This document shows, piece after piece, positions 13,279 to 25,278 of a stretch of DNA of 64,000 bases (position 1 is the stretch's first letter; every line of letters starts with the position of its first letter). A program made the translations under genes and the position numbers. The notes under the pieces were generated by a model that saw only the letters and a program-made list of their open reading frames with translations, did not search any database and had not been told where the DNA came from. This stretch comes from Astropecten irregularis (taxonomy: Eukaryota; Echinodermata; Asteroidea; Paxillosida; Astropectinidae), in contig OZ020250.1 of assembly GCA_963971285.1 (NCBI GenBank), positions 16,228,499-16,292,498 on the forward strand. The letters are read 5' to 3'.

Positions 13279-15495
13279 ATTTATTATTATTTCTTATTTT
13301 ACCCTGGGTGATCCATTCAGTTACAAGGAAAAAGTTACTGATCTCCCATGGATCCCAGCTTACAAAACTACAAAATGTGATAAAAAATACCAATACAAAA
13401 ATACAGGTAAGAAAAAGCATACATTAAAAATTACACAAACCACAGAACTAAAACAACAACAATGAAGACACAATTAATTGAGCTGTTTGAGTTGGTTGAC
13501 AAAGGTATTTAGGCTTACAGTTTGACATGTTTTTGTGTTAATTGGTAAAATATTCCATGCTTGAGCACCCCTGAAACTAAATGTTCTTCTTCCACTTTCA
13601 GTTCTGGGATGTGGGAGGACGACATTACCAACAGTGCTATTCCTTGTTTGATATTTATGTGATTCACTGACTGGAGTAAAAACATTAAGATACATAGGAG
13701 CTTTACCAGTTAGACATTTAAAAACCATGGTATTTATATGGATATCTCGTCTTGCCTGCAGAGTCTTCCATCCTAATCTATTCCTGATAACAGAAGCTGA
13801 TGTTCTAGTTTGAGCCTTAAGAATTGTCCGTCCAGCTCTATTCAAAACTACATCAAGCCGTTGCGTTAGTGATTTTGAAGCATTACTCCAAACAAGATCA
13901 CAATAATCAAATTGGGGAAAGATAAGGCTTTTGACGAGAAAGTTAAGGGTAGACACAGGTAAAATATTTTTTAGTCTATTCAGGACACCTATTCTCTTAG
14001 AAACAGCTTTTTCAATATGCTCAATATGCTCAGTCCATTTCATTTTACTGTCAATATGAACACCAAGATATTTATAAGTGGTGATTTGATCCAGGCAGTT
14101 ACCGTCAACAAAAATATCAATATTAGGATTTAAGCACCTAGCAAGCTTCTGGGCAGAACCAATTAACATGCTTTTTGACTTGGAAATGTTTAGTTGAAGT
14201 CTGTTGTCAGTGAGCCAAGTAGAAATTTTCTGCAAGTCATGATTTAAAAAGAGATTTATCTGCTGAACATCTTTACTAGGATAAAACAATGCAGTATCGT
14301 CAGCATAAAGTGCAATTTTAGTATGATCAATCACAGTCGTAATATCATTGATAAAAATGGTAAATAATAAAGGGCCCAGTATAGTTCCCTGAGGAACTCC
14401 AAAGTTGATGTAGGTTTTGCTAGATAAAGAATTTCCTATTTTAGTCATTTGGGTCCTCCCATTAAGATAAGACCGGAACCAGTCGAGCTCCAGACCTCTA
14501 ACACCCAAGGTATGTAATTTCCGAATCAAAATATTGTGATTAACTGTGTCAAATGCTTTGCGAAGATCCAAAAATGCTACTCCAACAAATTGACCAATAT
14601 CCAGCTGTTTGAGCAAATAATCAGAAACATCAAGTAAAGCCGTATGTGTGGAGTGAAGAGGTCTGAAACCCGACTGCTCCCGGGCAAGGCAATCATTCTC
14701 TGTTAAGAAATGGAATAATTGTTGGTAGATGATACGCTCAAAAATTTTCATAACAATTGAAATAACAGAAATGGGCCTATATTGATTAGGATCATGAACA
14801 TCTCCCCCTTTATGAATTGGGGTTACCTTGGCCAATTTCCAATCGTTAGGAACAATACCAGTCATTAAGCTTAGTTGAAAAATTACAGCTAGCGGTTTGG
14901 CAAGAACGCTGGCACCAGATTTTAAGAAACGACCATTAATCCCATCCATGCCAAAAGCTTTTCCAACTGGCAATTTCTTCAGGAGCTTCAATACCTCAAT
15001 GTGAGTGACTGGACAAAATTTAAAAATATGTTTATCATTACCACTCAAACTGTTACCATCCAGGACCAATCCAGTTTCAGACATTGTATCAAACTGAGCA
15101 TCATGATTCACTCCAACACTAGCAAAGTGATCGTTAAAGTTATTAGCAGCCTCATGATTCCTTTCATCATCTCCAAAATGGGTATAAGCTGATTTCTTAC
15201 TTGGAAGCATACTTTTAAGAAAGGTCCAAATTTGTTTAGTATTTCCAACATTATTGTGCAAAACTTTTGTAACATACTGCCTTTTAAGTTTAACGCCCAG
15301 AGTATTCAGTTTATTTCGCAGGACCTTGGCTGCTCGATAATACCCATCATTTCTTACAACATTAGCTAGGTGTTTGGCCCTCATAGATTTACGCCGAAGT
15401 TCTAAGTATTCATCATTAATCCATTCCGCTTTCTTGGTACAAACTCTCAAGCTTCTGACTGGGCTATGGATATCACAAACATTCATTAACATATG
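13279..15495 (-). mobile_element. 5'-truncated LINE with a TAA-rich tail
   Basis: The element spans the reverse transcriptase ORF plus about 190 bp of 3' untranslated sequence. On the minus strand its 3' end reads GGTAAAATAAGAAATAATAA then continues as AATAATAA-type repeats, ending near 13279. That is a typical simple-repeat tail of APE-type LINEs. Upstream of about 15495 the frame closes and no endonuclease similarity is seen, so 5' truncation is near 15490-15520. I did not find a convincing target-site duplication. Confidence 0.8.
13474..15492 (-). CDS. Non-LTR retrotransposon ORF2 fragment: reverse transcriptase, endonuclease missing
   Basis: An uninterrupted 672-codon minus-strand ORF. 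Residues 1-130 look like the linker after an APE-type endonuclease, which is itself absent. The reverse transcriptase domain runs from about 195 to 450. It shows NDWK..KVTPIHKGG (216-230), the fingers motif QYRPISV (237-243), catalytic Asp309 in FLDLRKAFD, GVPQGT (365-370), and YADD (396-399) with catalytic Asp398 and Asp399, followed by LNISKSKSM and the thumb motif YKYLGV (473-478). The C-terminal part (about 585-672) has the FKCLTGKAP and RGAQAWNILP motifs of Jockey/CR1/I-type elements. All polymerase residues expected for activity are present, which suggests a recent insertion. Without the endonuclease it is not a complete element. It sits in intron 1, in the same orientation as the host gene. 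I cannot settle the clade. Confidence 0.93.
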   Translation of the reverse strand: MLMNVCDIHSPVRSLRVCTKKAEWINDEYLELRRKSMRAKHLANVVRNDGYYRAAKVLRNKLNTLGVKLKRQYVTKVLHNNVGNTKQIWTFLKSMLPSKKSAYTHFGDDERNHEAANNFNDHFASVGVNHDAQFDTMSETGLVLDGNSLSGNDKHIFKFCPVTHIEVLKLLKKLPVGKAFGMDGINGRFLKSGASVLAKPLAVIFQLSLMTGIVPNDWKLAKVTPIHKGGDVHDPNQYRPISVISIVMKIFERIIYQQLFHFLTENDCLAREQSGFRPLHSTHTALLDVSDYLLKQLDIGQFVGVAFLDLRKAFDTVNHNILIRKLHTLGVRGLELDWFRSYLNGRTQMTKIGNSLSSKTYINFGVPQGTILGPLLFTIFINDITTVIDHTKIALYADDTALFYPSKDVQQINLFLNHDLQKISTWLTDNRLQLNISKSKSMLIGSAQKLARCLNPNIDIFVDGNCLDQITTYKYLGVHIDSKMKWTEHIEHIEKAVSKRIGVLNRLKNILPVSTLNFLVKSLIFPQFDYCDLVWSNASKSLTQRLDVVLNRAGRTILKAQTRTSASVIRNRLGWKTLQARRDIHINTMVFKCLTGKAPMYLNVFTPVSESHKYQTRNSTVGNVVLPHPRTESGRRTFSFRGAQAWNILPINTKTCQTVSLNTFVNQLKQLN

Positions 15496-15529
15496 AATTC
15501 GCTGAGTGATCTCTGCATGTCAAACTTGA

Positions 15530-17136
15530 ACTGTAGTGGAAGCTGAATAAAGCATGTTTAGGTAGCAAAGATGATTTAAAAACAATAAAAAGACAAACCT
15601 GTGTTGATTTTAAAGCCATGTCATAATGACACAATCGTAACAGGCAACTTTGAGGCAACCAACCAGTGCATGCAAAAGAGAATCTTTTTTAATCATAAGT
15701 AATGCCAATTGATAGTGCGGACAACTCACATATTACATATTATTTTTTGATCCGTGAAGGAGGGGAGGGTACTAGGTGGTACCTAATAAGCGAAGCGTTG
15801 CCGCTGCGATTGAAAAACAGCAATAGCACAATCGAATCAGGTGTTAAAGGCCGGAGTTGCAGCGTCACGTGTCGGTCAGTTTCAATGGGATCAATGGGTT
15901 TTTTCAATTTACCTACCACCAACAATGACCAGCAAAACTGCAGCAAGGCCACCCCGGACCCCGATCAGGACAGAAGGGTCAACGATACCTGGTCTGAATG
16001 ACAGTGACATCAGTGCAATACCGAGTTGAAAAGGTTTTTTTGGACAGCACCGCGTAATTAATAGCCTTCTTTGAAGCTGCCCGGTTCTCAAAAGAGAGAA
16101 ATGAAGGTTAACTCCACGTTTTGGCCAGTCCTGCTTTTAGACAGGCTTTGATAAATTTTCCTCAAAAAATACAGACAGTTAGACGACGCAACCACTGTAT
16201 TGTTAAAACATATTCACGTAATGAGAGCGCAACAAGGATGTTTATTAAAAGCATATTACTCTAATGACTTTGTCCCGGTTTCACTGGAATGGGTCATTAT
16301 TTGTGTGCATCCTTCAAACCCTGGAAAATTGTTACGTGTACCCACTTCGGGGCAAGTGTCCAAACCTGGTGTGAGTGGTGGCCCTGAGTACAGTTCTTAA
16401 GTTCTTAAGGGATGATTTTGTTTTTAATACCAGAATGTACTGTATGTATTTAGTACAGGCTCTATGGATGAACAGAGCTATAAAATGGTCCACCTGTTCC
16501 ATGGGCGGGGCTAGGGGCTCGGGAGAGAGGGGGGAGTGGCTATGGGAAGTGGAAATGCATCACGGCTATATCGGTAAACTAGTTAGGATCAATAATCTAC
16601 CGGGACCATAAACGGTAGCCCAAACGCCACTGATTATAGAGGTTATAGAGACCCAAACGCAACTGATTATAGAGGCCCCTGAACTGACCCTTCAGCATTA
16701 TCTACCTGGCCCTATCCTGATTGAATTATACTGGGCCTTGTCAATGCCAGGGTGGGTTTTTCCTAACTTGATTTTTCACACTGAGGACAGCTGGTCCGAG
16801 CTGGCTGTTTTATTTCATGCCCTTCCCTCTGAGTACTTGGAAATGTTCCATCTGCTGTTGTTTTCCCCTGCAAAATCCATCCTTGATGATGCAAACGTAA
16901 CAGTGAGACATGGGAGGAGCTCCCGAGGAGGAGGTCAAAATTTCTCTGTGCTCTCTCAACTCCCAAGACAGAACTCTCATTTGCTGGTCACATAACCCAC
17001 ATTGCCAGTCAGTCTGTATACATCTGAACCTTTGAGGCCCAATCGGTATGATGTCCAAGTAGCAAGTTTGCACCTTCCTCTGAATGTTTTAATGTAACTC
17101 TGAACACTGCTGTGTTGGCCTAAAGACGCATATGTA
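15530..17136. other. Intron 1 sequence upstream of the truncated LINE
   Basis: I looked here for the missing endonuclease in all minus frames and did not see it. Contains the 33-bp duplication at 16619. Several overlapping short ORFs on both strands have no recognisable motif. Confidence 0.5.
16619..16680 (+). repeat. 33-bp tandem duplication
   Basis: CCCAAACGCCACTGATTATA and CCCAAACGCAACTGATTATA follow each other with AGAGG spacers. Confidence 0.6.
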
Positions 17137-17390
17137 CAGGGGCCAATTTCATAGAGCTGCTTAAGCACAAAATTTGCTTTTAAGCATGAAAAGTCTTCCT
17201 TGATCATACAGGATTAACCAACCAAATTTTCATGTGATGTTTACTGCTTTTCACTTGTATTCGGCCATTGTTTGCTGAGCATAACATTCACAAGAAGTTT
17301 TGGCTGGCATACTGATTTTATTTACCAAGATTTTTGGTGCTTAAGCAAAAGTTTGTGCTTTTAACAAGCAGCTCGATGAAATTGGCCCCT
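17137..17390. mobile_element. GGGGCCAATTTCATAGAGCTG inverted-repeat element, copy B
   Basis: Best-preserved member: starts CAGGGGCCAATTTCATAGAG, ends CTCGATGAAATTGGCCCCT. Arms of roughly 45 bp include AAGCACAAAATTTGCTT. Non-coding. Confidence 0.7.
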
Positions 17391-18092
17391 TAATTTCACT
17401 AAAAATGAAACATTTTAGATGAAGTTTCATAGAATGGTACCGTGTACACCGTACCAGTCGGCTATACTGTGGCACAGACACAACATGAAACTGCAATGTA
17501 CCCTGTTCAACGGATCACTCTTTACATAATGCAGTTTACAGTCTCCGTCCTTTTTACGCGGTTCACATGTTTGGGCAAGACTTCAACTTCCGCATTCAAA
17601 CACTAAACAGAATGGACAGGTTTCCAAGTACATGGAAAAGCAAAACTAAAAACATCCACTCTTCTTGATTCGAAATTTCCTTCGGTGCTGCTGTGTGTGA
17701 GACGGGACATATCACGTGTATAATGTAGGTAGGTGTTTCCGCTGTGTACATGCTTCTATGCATGAACTGAACCAGTCTGCCATCTAATGCAAGTGCAACA
17801 GTGTGTCCTCTTGTGTAACTAGCTCTGTTGGCTTCTGTTTCTGAAGTACATGTACATGCATTCTGCAGTAGGCTATAGGGCCTACTCATTTCCTACCAGG
17901 GCTACTGATATATAAAAAATATAATTTCATTCCAACCTCTTTGAGTGATCCCCATGTACTGTTCTCAGGTTGCAGCACTGCTGCATGTATAGATAAAATG
18001 ATCTTTGGGATATAGCGGTTTGTGCGTGGTTTCATGGCCTCTGACTGCCAAACGAACAAAGATAATTGACTATTAGGGACACCACCAACGTA

Positions 18093-18232
18093 GGGCTGGG
18101 TAGCTCAGTTGGTAAGAGCGCCTGTATGTATGGTATTCAGGAGGTCGCCCGGTTCAAATCCCGCTCCAGTCAATTTTTCTTTGTTCACTTTTCATTGACT
18201 TTAAAAATTCATTCAGTTTCCCTTGTGGTTTG
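18093..18232 (+). mobile_element. tRNA-derived SINE, copy 2 (better preserved head)
   Basis: The head starts GGGCTGGGTAGCTCAGTTGG, has a D-stem GCTC...GAGC, an anticodon-like stem CCTG...CAGG closing an unusually long loop, and a T-arm with GGTTCAAATCC. The end CCAGTCA pairs at six of seven positions with GGGCTGG. The body after 18172 matches the copy at 8933. The oversized anticodon loop, the extra base after the acceptor stem and the shared body argue for a SINE and against a functional tRNA gene. Confidence 0.7.
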
Positions 18233-19198
18233 ATGTATTAAATTTCATTTTACCTTTATTGGTCTTGAAGGTTCCAAGCCAAAATAGACTACATGTATCT
18301 TGCGGTAAAAACTCTAGGGGCTTAGGGAATTTGGGTTAGAGATTCTTGGCAGGGGAAACTGCATGGATATTACAGAATGAACTGCATGAATAGGAATACA
18401 ATTGTGTCCTTTCTGTCCAGCTAATCTTGCGGTTATTTTTAAAGGCCTTTGGGCAGTCGGTCTCCAGGATGCAACAGGTGACACGTAGAGGTTGCGTCCG
18501 ATTTCTTACAGTCAAAGTCAAGCCGAGGTAGTCAGCACCGGTCAGAGAGCTGAATGGAACGAGGATGTGGGCAATTTGATGAGATTTGAGTTACGTGTGT
18601 ACTAATAGATGAAGCCACGATTATAGGGAACAGAGGGAGGGGTGGGCAGTGCATGCAGCAATGGGGGATTCCTTCTACACATTTTGGCAGATACATGTAG
18701 GTAGAAAATAGCACTTCTATTCTTGGGGGTTGTTAGAATCAAATTGATGCTCAAAGACCCACCACAATACAAAGTATACATCATTCCTTGCTTCATTTCT
18801 TGCATCAGAAGGATGGATATGTTTTCCACTGCAAGAAGCTAATAAGCTCAGAGTTGCAGGCAAAGACGTTTACCTTATAAAGCTCACTACATTTACACCA
18901 AGCCATTTCATGAGACTTCAACCAATGGCTTACATTTGAATAGTTCCACGTGTGCTTCAATTTATTACGCAAATTGTGCCGCATTACAATAACTTAAGAC
19001 AGGGAAAATCAGTGATGAGGAAAACATAGCTCTATCAATGCCATTTTTGGAGCATTAAGTAGTCCCTGAAATATCTAAATATTGCAACAATTTCATAAAA
19101 ACATACTTGAATTGATTTTGGATTGGATTCAATTTGTCAAATTTACTTCATTGAATATCTGTACAAGTACCGGTAATAAACTGTTTAGACTTTGAAAG

Positions 19199-19237
19199 AG
19201 ATCCTGCTAGGATCGAAAAGTTGGGCCCTCCTAATTC
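19199..19237. repeat. GATCCTGCTAGGATC repeat, short copy
   Basis: GATCCTGCTAGGATCGAAAA followed by GGGCCCTCCTAATTC; the reverse complement has the same order as the fuller copy at 48771. Confidence 0.45.
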
Positions 19238-20034
19238 AAATTTATTTTATTATGAAAAGCGTAATCATAGAATTTCTTCATAGGCTGTTTATCCCAAAGG
19301 TGACATATGACGGGACACCCTCACTGAACCAGCAAAAAAGCCTGTAGGCCGACTATGCATTTGAACAGCAGTAAGATGCAAGTATTGTGCCTCGCTGGGT
19401 GGACAGTATAAGCACCAAAAATACGCTAAGGTCTTAACCCTACCTCATCTGCAGACCTGCGATAAGGGACCTCCTGTAAGCACGCATAATTTGGGTTCGT
19501 CAAATCGTTAAGAACGATCTATTTATTATCTCGTTAATTTCCTGGCGGAGACAGGGGAGGGAGTGACTCCCATTGTCGCGACAAGATCAAGCTGCCGCAG
19601 CCGATACCCACCGAGTGTGACTAATGGGCGCAATATGCCGCAACGGTGTTTAACGTGTACCAGATAGACTCTTCCTCAATGAGGACAGGGGCGATGGTGT
19701 GATGATGGAGTGTTTGGTCTCAATCAAACTTTTCTGGGCCGTGCTTCGGGCCATTTTTCTGTAAATCCATCCCTTTTAGTTTTTTTTAATAGCGTATGAC
19801 ACATGTTCTGCTTTGCCTGTTACATCCATGTTTCCATATGTTCAATCATATACATGTACTCTGCATGCTGCTCAACCGAATGTAAAAAATAATGTTAGGA
19901 ACTTTGTTAATACTCATGGGGCTGGTCAATATTCTTTTCACAATCAGTGCCCTTAAAGGGCACTTCTCTGAGGGCAAGTGTAATTTAAATAGTCATGAGA
20001 ACATTCAATGAGGCACCAAGACAATGAATAGGTG

Positions 20035-20185
20035 CAGCAAGGCAGTGACCAGGGGCACTGAGGAAATGACCAGGGGCACCGTGGCAGTGACCTGGGACAC
20101 TGACCTAGGGCACAGAGGCAATGGCCAGGGAAACAGAGGCAATGACCAGGGATGCCCAGGCAATGGCTAGGGGCACTCTGGCACT
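20035..20185. repeat. Degenerate minisatellite (GAGGCAATGACCAGGGGCAC)n
   Basis: Six or seven units of 18-27 bp with alternating GACCAGGGGCACTGAGG and GGCAATGACCAGGG words. The short ORF across it is a by-product. Confidence 0.55.
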
Positions 20186-20705
20186 CACCATCATTGCTTC
20201 CTTGACGCTCCTAAACGTTCCTGCTCTGCACTTATTGTCTTTGCAACATTTGCGACAAACAAAAATCCAGACAACACTTGATTGGAAAGGTGTCAGATGT
20301 CATCAGCCTGTACAAGCTTCTGACTGGCAGAAATCTGTTGACTTGTCCCAATAAAAACCTCTTGAACAATCTCAGGTTTCAGCCAGCAAACCTTCGATCT
20401 TGGATGCAGGACGAAAAGCTCACACCAAACTAAAGCCCCCATATATCCCCCTTTCAAACTCCAGTTCACTTTCTGGGCTGATGCTTTTCATGTGGATACT
20501 ACAAAGTATTAAGCCTTAAGGCTCAGCATCAAGTAGAGTAATCTTACCAAGACTACACAACCTCTACCAAGACTATACCACTAAAAAAAGGTCTCTCTTC
20601 GGTTCATTCCTGTAACACACCTGTAATTCTACCTCAGCTTGTGGATTTATGTATATGGGTCATTCCGGTAGGTTGGGCCAAGATTTGCAAGAGTGCTACA
20701 TCAAT

Positions 20706-21084
20706 TTAAAGGTAATATAAATATCATATATTGTACTTTGGTTTTTATCAAAGAAATACAGATTCATGAGGAAAAATATCAAGACAGATACAATAACATT
20801 CATATGTGAAAATTTCAGTCCCATACGTTGCCCACTTTTTGGGAAAACAGTGAAAAACAGCCACAGTATTTCTTAAGTCTTTTCTGTGTTATTTTTGATC
20901 TTTTAAAAGATCAAAAAGATTTTCGGTAGTTGTTTTACTAATTTCTGGATAAATACACCATTTCAGGCGAAACAATTTTAACGGTATGTTTCTACCACCA
21001 CCATCTTCATACCCTGTAAGTTATACGTAAATCTGTGAACATTTCTGTTTTGGTTTCTTACCAAAGTATGATAACTACCTTTAA
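20706..21084. mobile_element. AAAGGTA/TATCATACTTTGG inverted-repeat element, copy 1 (about 379 bp)
   Basis: The left end starts TTAAAGGTA and reaches TGTACTTTGG; the right end reads CAAAGTATGATAACTACC then TTTAA. The interior carries the palindrome TGATCTTTTAAAAGATCA and a conserved block around TAAATACACCATTTCAGG. No coding potential. Confidence 0.65.
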
Positions 21085-24000
21085 GTATGTAATCTGCTTA
21101 TGTGTTAGTACAGGACAATGTCATTCAACATGGACAAACCTGTTGGACTGACAGCAACATGGATCTTACAACCAATACTACAAAGTCACCCATCACATCA
21201 CATCTGCCATGCTGGCAATGAGCACAACACATACAAGCTGTGAATTCTCCATAAAATGCTGACAGGCCCAAAATATGACAGCATCAGACTTCAGAGTGTA
21301 CAATGAATGTACAGCATGCATGCAGGCTTTCTTTCCTGCACTATAAAGCCGGTTTCAGGAGGGAACAAAAAAAATCAGGAGGGTAAATTGAGGGATGGGA
21401 CCCAGGGGTGACATTGACATAGTACTGCAGCATGGTTAGTCAGGGAAGAAAAATACACAAAAAACTCATAATGTCAAGGGTTGAATTTTTTCCAATCCTC
21501 TAGAGTGTAATTACAAATGAAAAAAAAAAAATGGAAAAAAAAAAATAATAACCTGAACCCTGTCATGGTAAGAAATGAAACAATTTGTAGACTTTGGACA
21601 GACTGGACTCCCTATGGTGCCTCAAGACTTGATCTGTATGATTGGCATTGGGTATATAGTACAGAGCCAATTATTTGAAGATCCTGATGGCCTACATATG
21701 TAAATGCAGTTCATGGACTTCAATTATGCTGATATATTGTACATGTGGGAATTGAACAAACCTCTGATATGAACTTCTGCCCTTTGTATTAAGTTAATGG
21801 AATGTCATACATGTAACTGAATGCAAAAGACAACCAGTTGGGAAGGTTCTGTACTATCTATCTGCTAAAGTGCTATGGCTATATTATATGCAGGTTTTCA
21901 CATCATCCATTCTTTCTGATTCCGTGATATAGCACAATAGTGCTCTGCACTTGCGCTAAAAATAGCACCCGAACTCAGACAAACATTGCAACCATGCAAA
22001 TGTGTGGTGGATGTGCTTGTGTGCGCGTGCATGTCCACTACGTGCGTGAGACATCTTTGTCCGACATCCAGGGATTTTGTGACGTCATTAGTGCGGAGCG
22101 TTATTGAGACTGAAACTTGATTGCACTTGTATAAATCAGAAGGCATAAAGAATATTTCAAAATTTATCTACCCAGTTAAGTTATAGCTAAGCCTGATTTG
22201 CTGACTGGCTATTAAACAAGCAAGTCTGTGGATAAGTTTGCGGAAACACCATGTAAGAATCGTTTGTACTTTTGCACTATTTCGTTCGCACTTCTCGTAA
22301 AGTCTCAACGTTTTGACTAGCCTGCTTAGCTTGCAAGTCCTTAGAAAAAACTGGAGATCTTGTACAATTTCACATACAAGTTCACCCAACATTGGTTTGG
22401 TTTGCTTTTGTACATCAAAAATCTGAATGCTGTTTCTCTATTGTAATAAAACATTCCAAGACACATAATTAGAAAGATCAATAACCCTCAAGGTACACAA
22501 TCACTGATGAAAAATGTGCTGAGGTAGCCCAAAACATGTAAACCAGTGAAATTGTGTCAGACTCGTTCAAAATCAGAATTAATACCAGTCAACCCAGCCA
22601 GTTAAAACACACAAAAAATGGTAAGGGAAAACCCTTATACAGAAGCTGTCGCAAATTGGAAACCTTATTGGCCTGTAAAAACACAGCTATCTTCTTGGGA
22701 CAAATCCCGGTATACCGTGGGGATCGAGGCAGCCAGAGTTCAAGATGAACTCTCGGCTGAGGCATGGTGAGAATATGTCTGAATGTAGTTTCACCTGTCA
22801 GCTTTCATTTCATTACGGGATTGATCTCGCCAATCCCCAGCCACCGTTTCAAAAAAATGTTCCGTTATACACTGCAAAAACAAACTTGAACAGGTCCTCC
22901 CCCCCTTCTCTCTCAGTCTCAGACTCGATGTCTGGGACCCGGCTCACTTATGAGTTTCGACACTCTCGTGGAGTGTTTCTCACCGCCGCAACCCAGAGGC
23001 CCAGATTATACCCAGGACCATGTTTTCCCAGAGTCAACTTCCAATTATGCGGCATGTTGTATGTTGTTTTTTGTGATGTCTTTCATATTTCTTTCTTCAA
23101 ACTTCATCTGACAATCCCGCCAAAAGCAATCTTTTTTTCATTCTTTCTATTTCCTACTTCCCGTTCCTGGTTGTGAAGGGGGGAATTGCAAAATGTACAA
23201 TCGTTAAAAGTTTTTGGCCGGAAGGGAGGATTATCTGGTGTTTTTGTAGACAAGCGGCCAATTACCGCTACATAATGGCAACTCCTTGGGTTGTATTACG
23301 ACCAAAAAAATTTGCAATGTGTGATTTCTTTGTAGTAAATTTTGGCAATTTACCTCTTTTTCTGAAAGCGGGGGTCCCTTCAATGCGATTACAACATGTT
23401 CATGGGATTATTATACTAACTGCACAACAAGTGAACGGGGTTAAAGCCTCAATTTGAATTTGTTGTGCATGGTCTCGGTTTCACAAATGCAAAATGGATC
23501 AATCTGCTTTAATCCACTGATAATGATCTCATACATGTATTCCACAAGCGTTTCTTTGCAGTTGTTTGTCGTCATATAACATGGACAAAACATTGCATCG
23601 CTCGCATGGCAGTTTGTGTAAATTCGCTTTTCACACAGTCAATGAGAAATTGATTGAAAAAATTCTTGTAGGGACAAATGAAAAAGAATTGCCCTTTAAG
23701 AAGGAAAATACATCAGACTTGAAGTCTAATTGGAGTCAGGGATGTAGCAAACATGTAGAGCCTTTCCGGTTTGCACTTAATATTTTGTAGAATCATGAAA
23801 AATTGATAAATTTGGCCACAAAATAAATTGAATATCCTCTGACCAGTGGTCAGCCAAATGGATGCTAGTCAGAAGCAAACAGAAAAAAACAAACAAATTA
23901 GATATCCTCTTCATTGGATACTAAATTGACCAACTTGTGGTTATTTTAAGGGGTGGGGCCAGGGGGGGAAGGCACTCCGTTGACCAACTGAAAGTTCACT

Positions 24001-25122
24001 AAATTTAGCGCATCAGTTTCAATTGGAGCCGATATGCCGTAGCTTTGGCAGAAATCTAAGAAAGTCAATTGATTGCAGGGGTTTGGAGCGTCGTCGAGCG
24101 CGAGCAAACCCCTGACCCTACCAATAGAATTAACCTCATACACAGATCTAATAAAGTCTGTAAGTCGATCTAATTCGGTCCAAATTACCTGGACAGCCAG
24201 TCCTGACTTTCCTTGCTAAATCAGACAAATTGAAACAAATATATATCTTTTGGCAGTTTTGGTATTTCTTACAGGAATCCCAGCCTCATCTGGGTGTCTG
24301 TGTAACTTCTCAGAGTCGACTGCGTATCAAATATCTTCCCCCCTGCTCGGAAATTTGATGGGAATTGTTAGTCCCACGCCTTAAGAATTGAAAATTTGAA
24401 CAAATTGAGAAAAAAAAAAGAAGAAGAAAGAAATCTGCTATTATTACTCCAGAGCTAACACAAGAGCAACCTGTTACTTTTTTTATTGCTATTTGATCCT
24501 CTCTGAACATACAAGCACAGGTGTTACGTCTAAAATATCAATTTAATGACTCTGTTGATTTTGTTTTATTTCCCTGTTTTTTACTGCCTGAGGAGAAAAA
24601 AATAAAGAAAAGAAATGACAACTCAAAAAAAACCGCCTTGTTTCAAGGTTTTTCCTGAATGATAAGCCAATTACATCAGTAATATGTGGTACAGCCCAAG
24701 TGTCTGCTAGCAAGGATTTCATGGGGGAGACAGGTGTGGAATAATCCCTCAAATAGATTTACTGACTCTCTGAGTAGTAGGGGGTTGACTACACAAGACA
24801 GGTGAAATATCTTTCCATTCCCCCTCTTCGGACCCCCCTTCCCCCCAAACCCAACGCACCCTAAAAGTCAAAGTTTCAGGCAAATTTGTACTAGATTTCT
24901 TCATTCGCATTCAATATTGGCTGTTTTAGACTACACATATCATGCCTGCAAGACAGCGCAGAATTTAAACGGTTTCTTTTGTATGCAAAAGTTGAGACGA
25001 CAATAAACTGAATTGAACGGAACTTTGCCGCAAGTTCAAAACTGTTTTAGAGTGAACATTTCTGAAGTGAATCAAAATCAGAAAGGGTTACCAGCCTACA
25101 TACATTTTAGCAAAGGCTAAAA

Positions 25123-25168
25123 GATCCTGCTAGGATCGAAATACTTCAGGCCTTCCTATTAACTCCAA
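25123..25168. repeat. GATCCTGCTAGGATC repeat, short copy
   Basis: GATCCTGCTAGGATCGAAAT then CTTCAGGCCTTCCTATTAAC; same arrangement as the copy at 19199. Confidence 0.45.
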
Positions 25169-25255
25169 GCATTTTGGCTGAGCAGGTTGCAGCAGTTTAT
25201 TAAGCCCCTACTTGTAATTTATTTTAGTTCATAAACTTCATTTATTAATTTTTTC

Positions 25256-25278
25256 GGGGGGGGGGGGGGGGGGGGGGG
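25256..25278 (+). repeat. Homopolymer of 23 G
   Basis: Uninterrupted G tract, G-quadruplex prone. Shorter tracts lie at 6486-6500 (G15) and 48004-48019 (C16). Tract length may be a sequencing artefact. Confidence 0.8.

Noticed and set aside
15530-17136. Missing LINE endonuclease upstream of the reverse transcriptase
   Set aside because: No endonuclease motifs were seen in any minus-strand frame; the element is 5' truncated.
18093-18172. Functional tRNA gene
   Set aside because: Acceptor pairing is imperfect, the anticodon-like loop is too long, and the flanking body is shared with another copy, as in a SINE.
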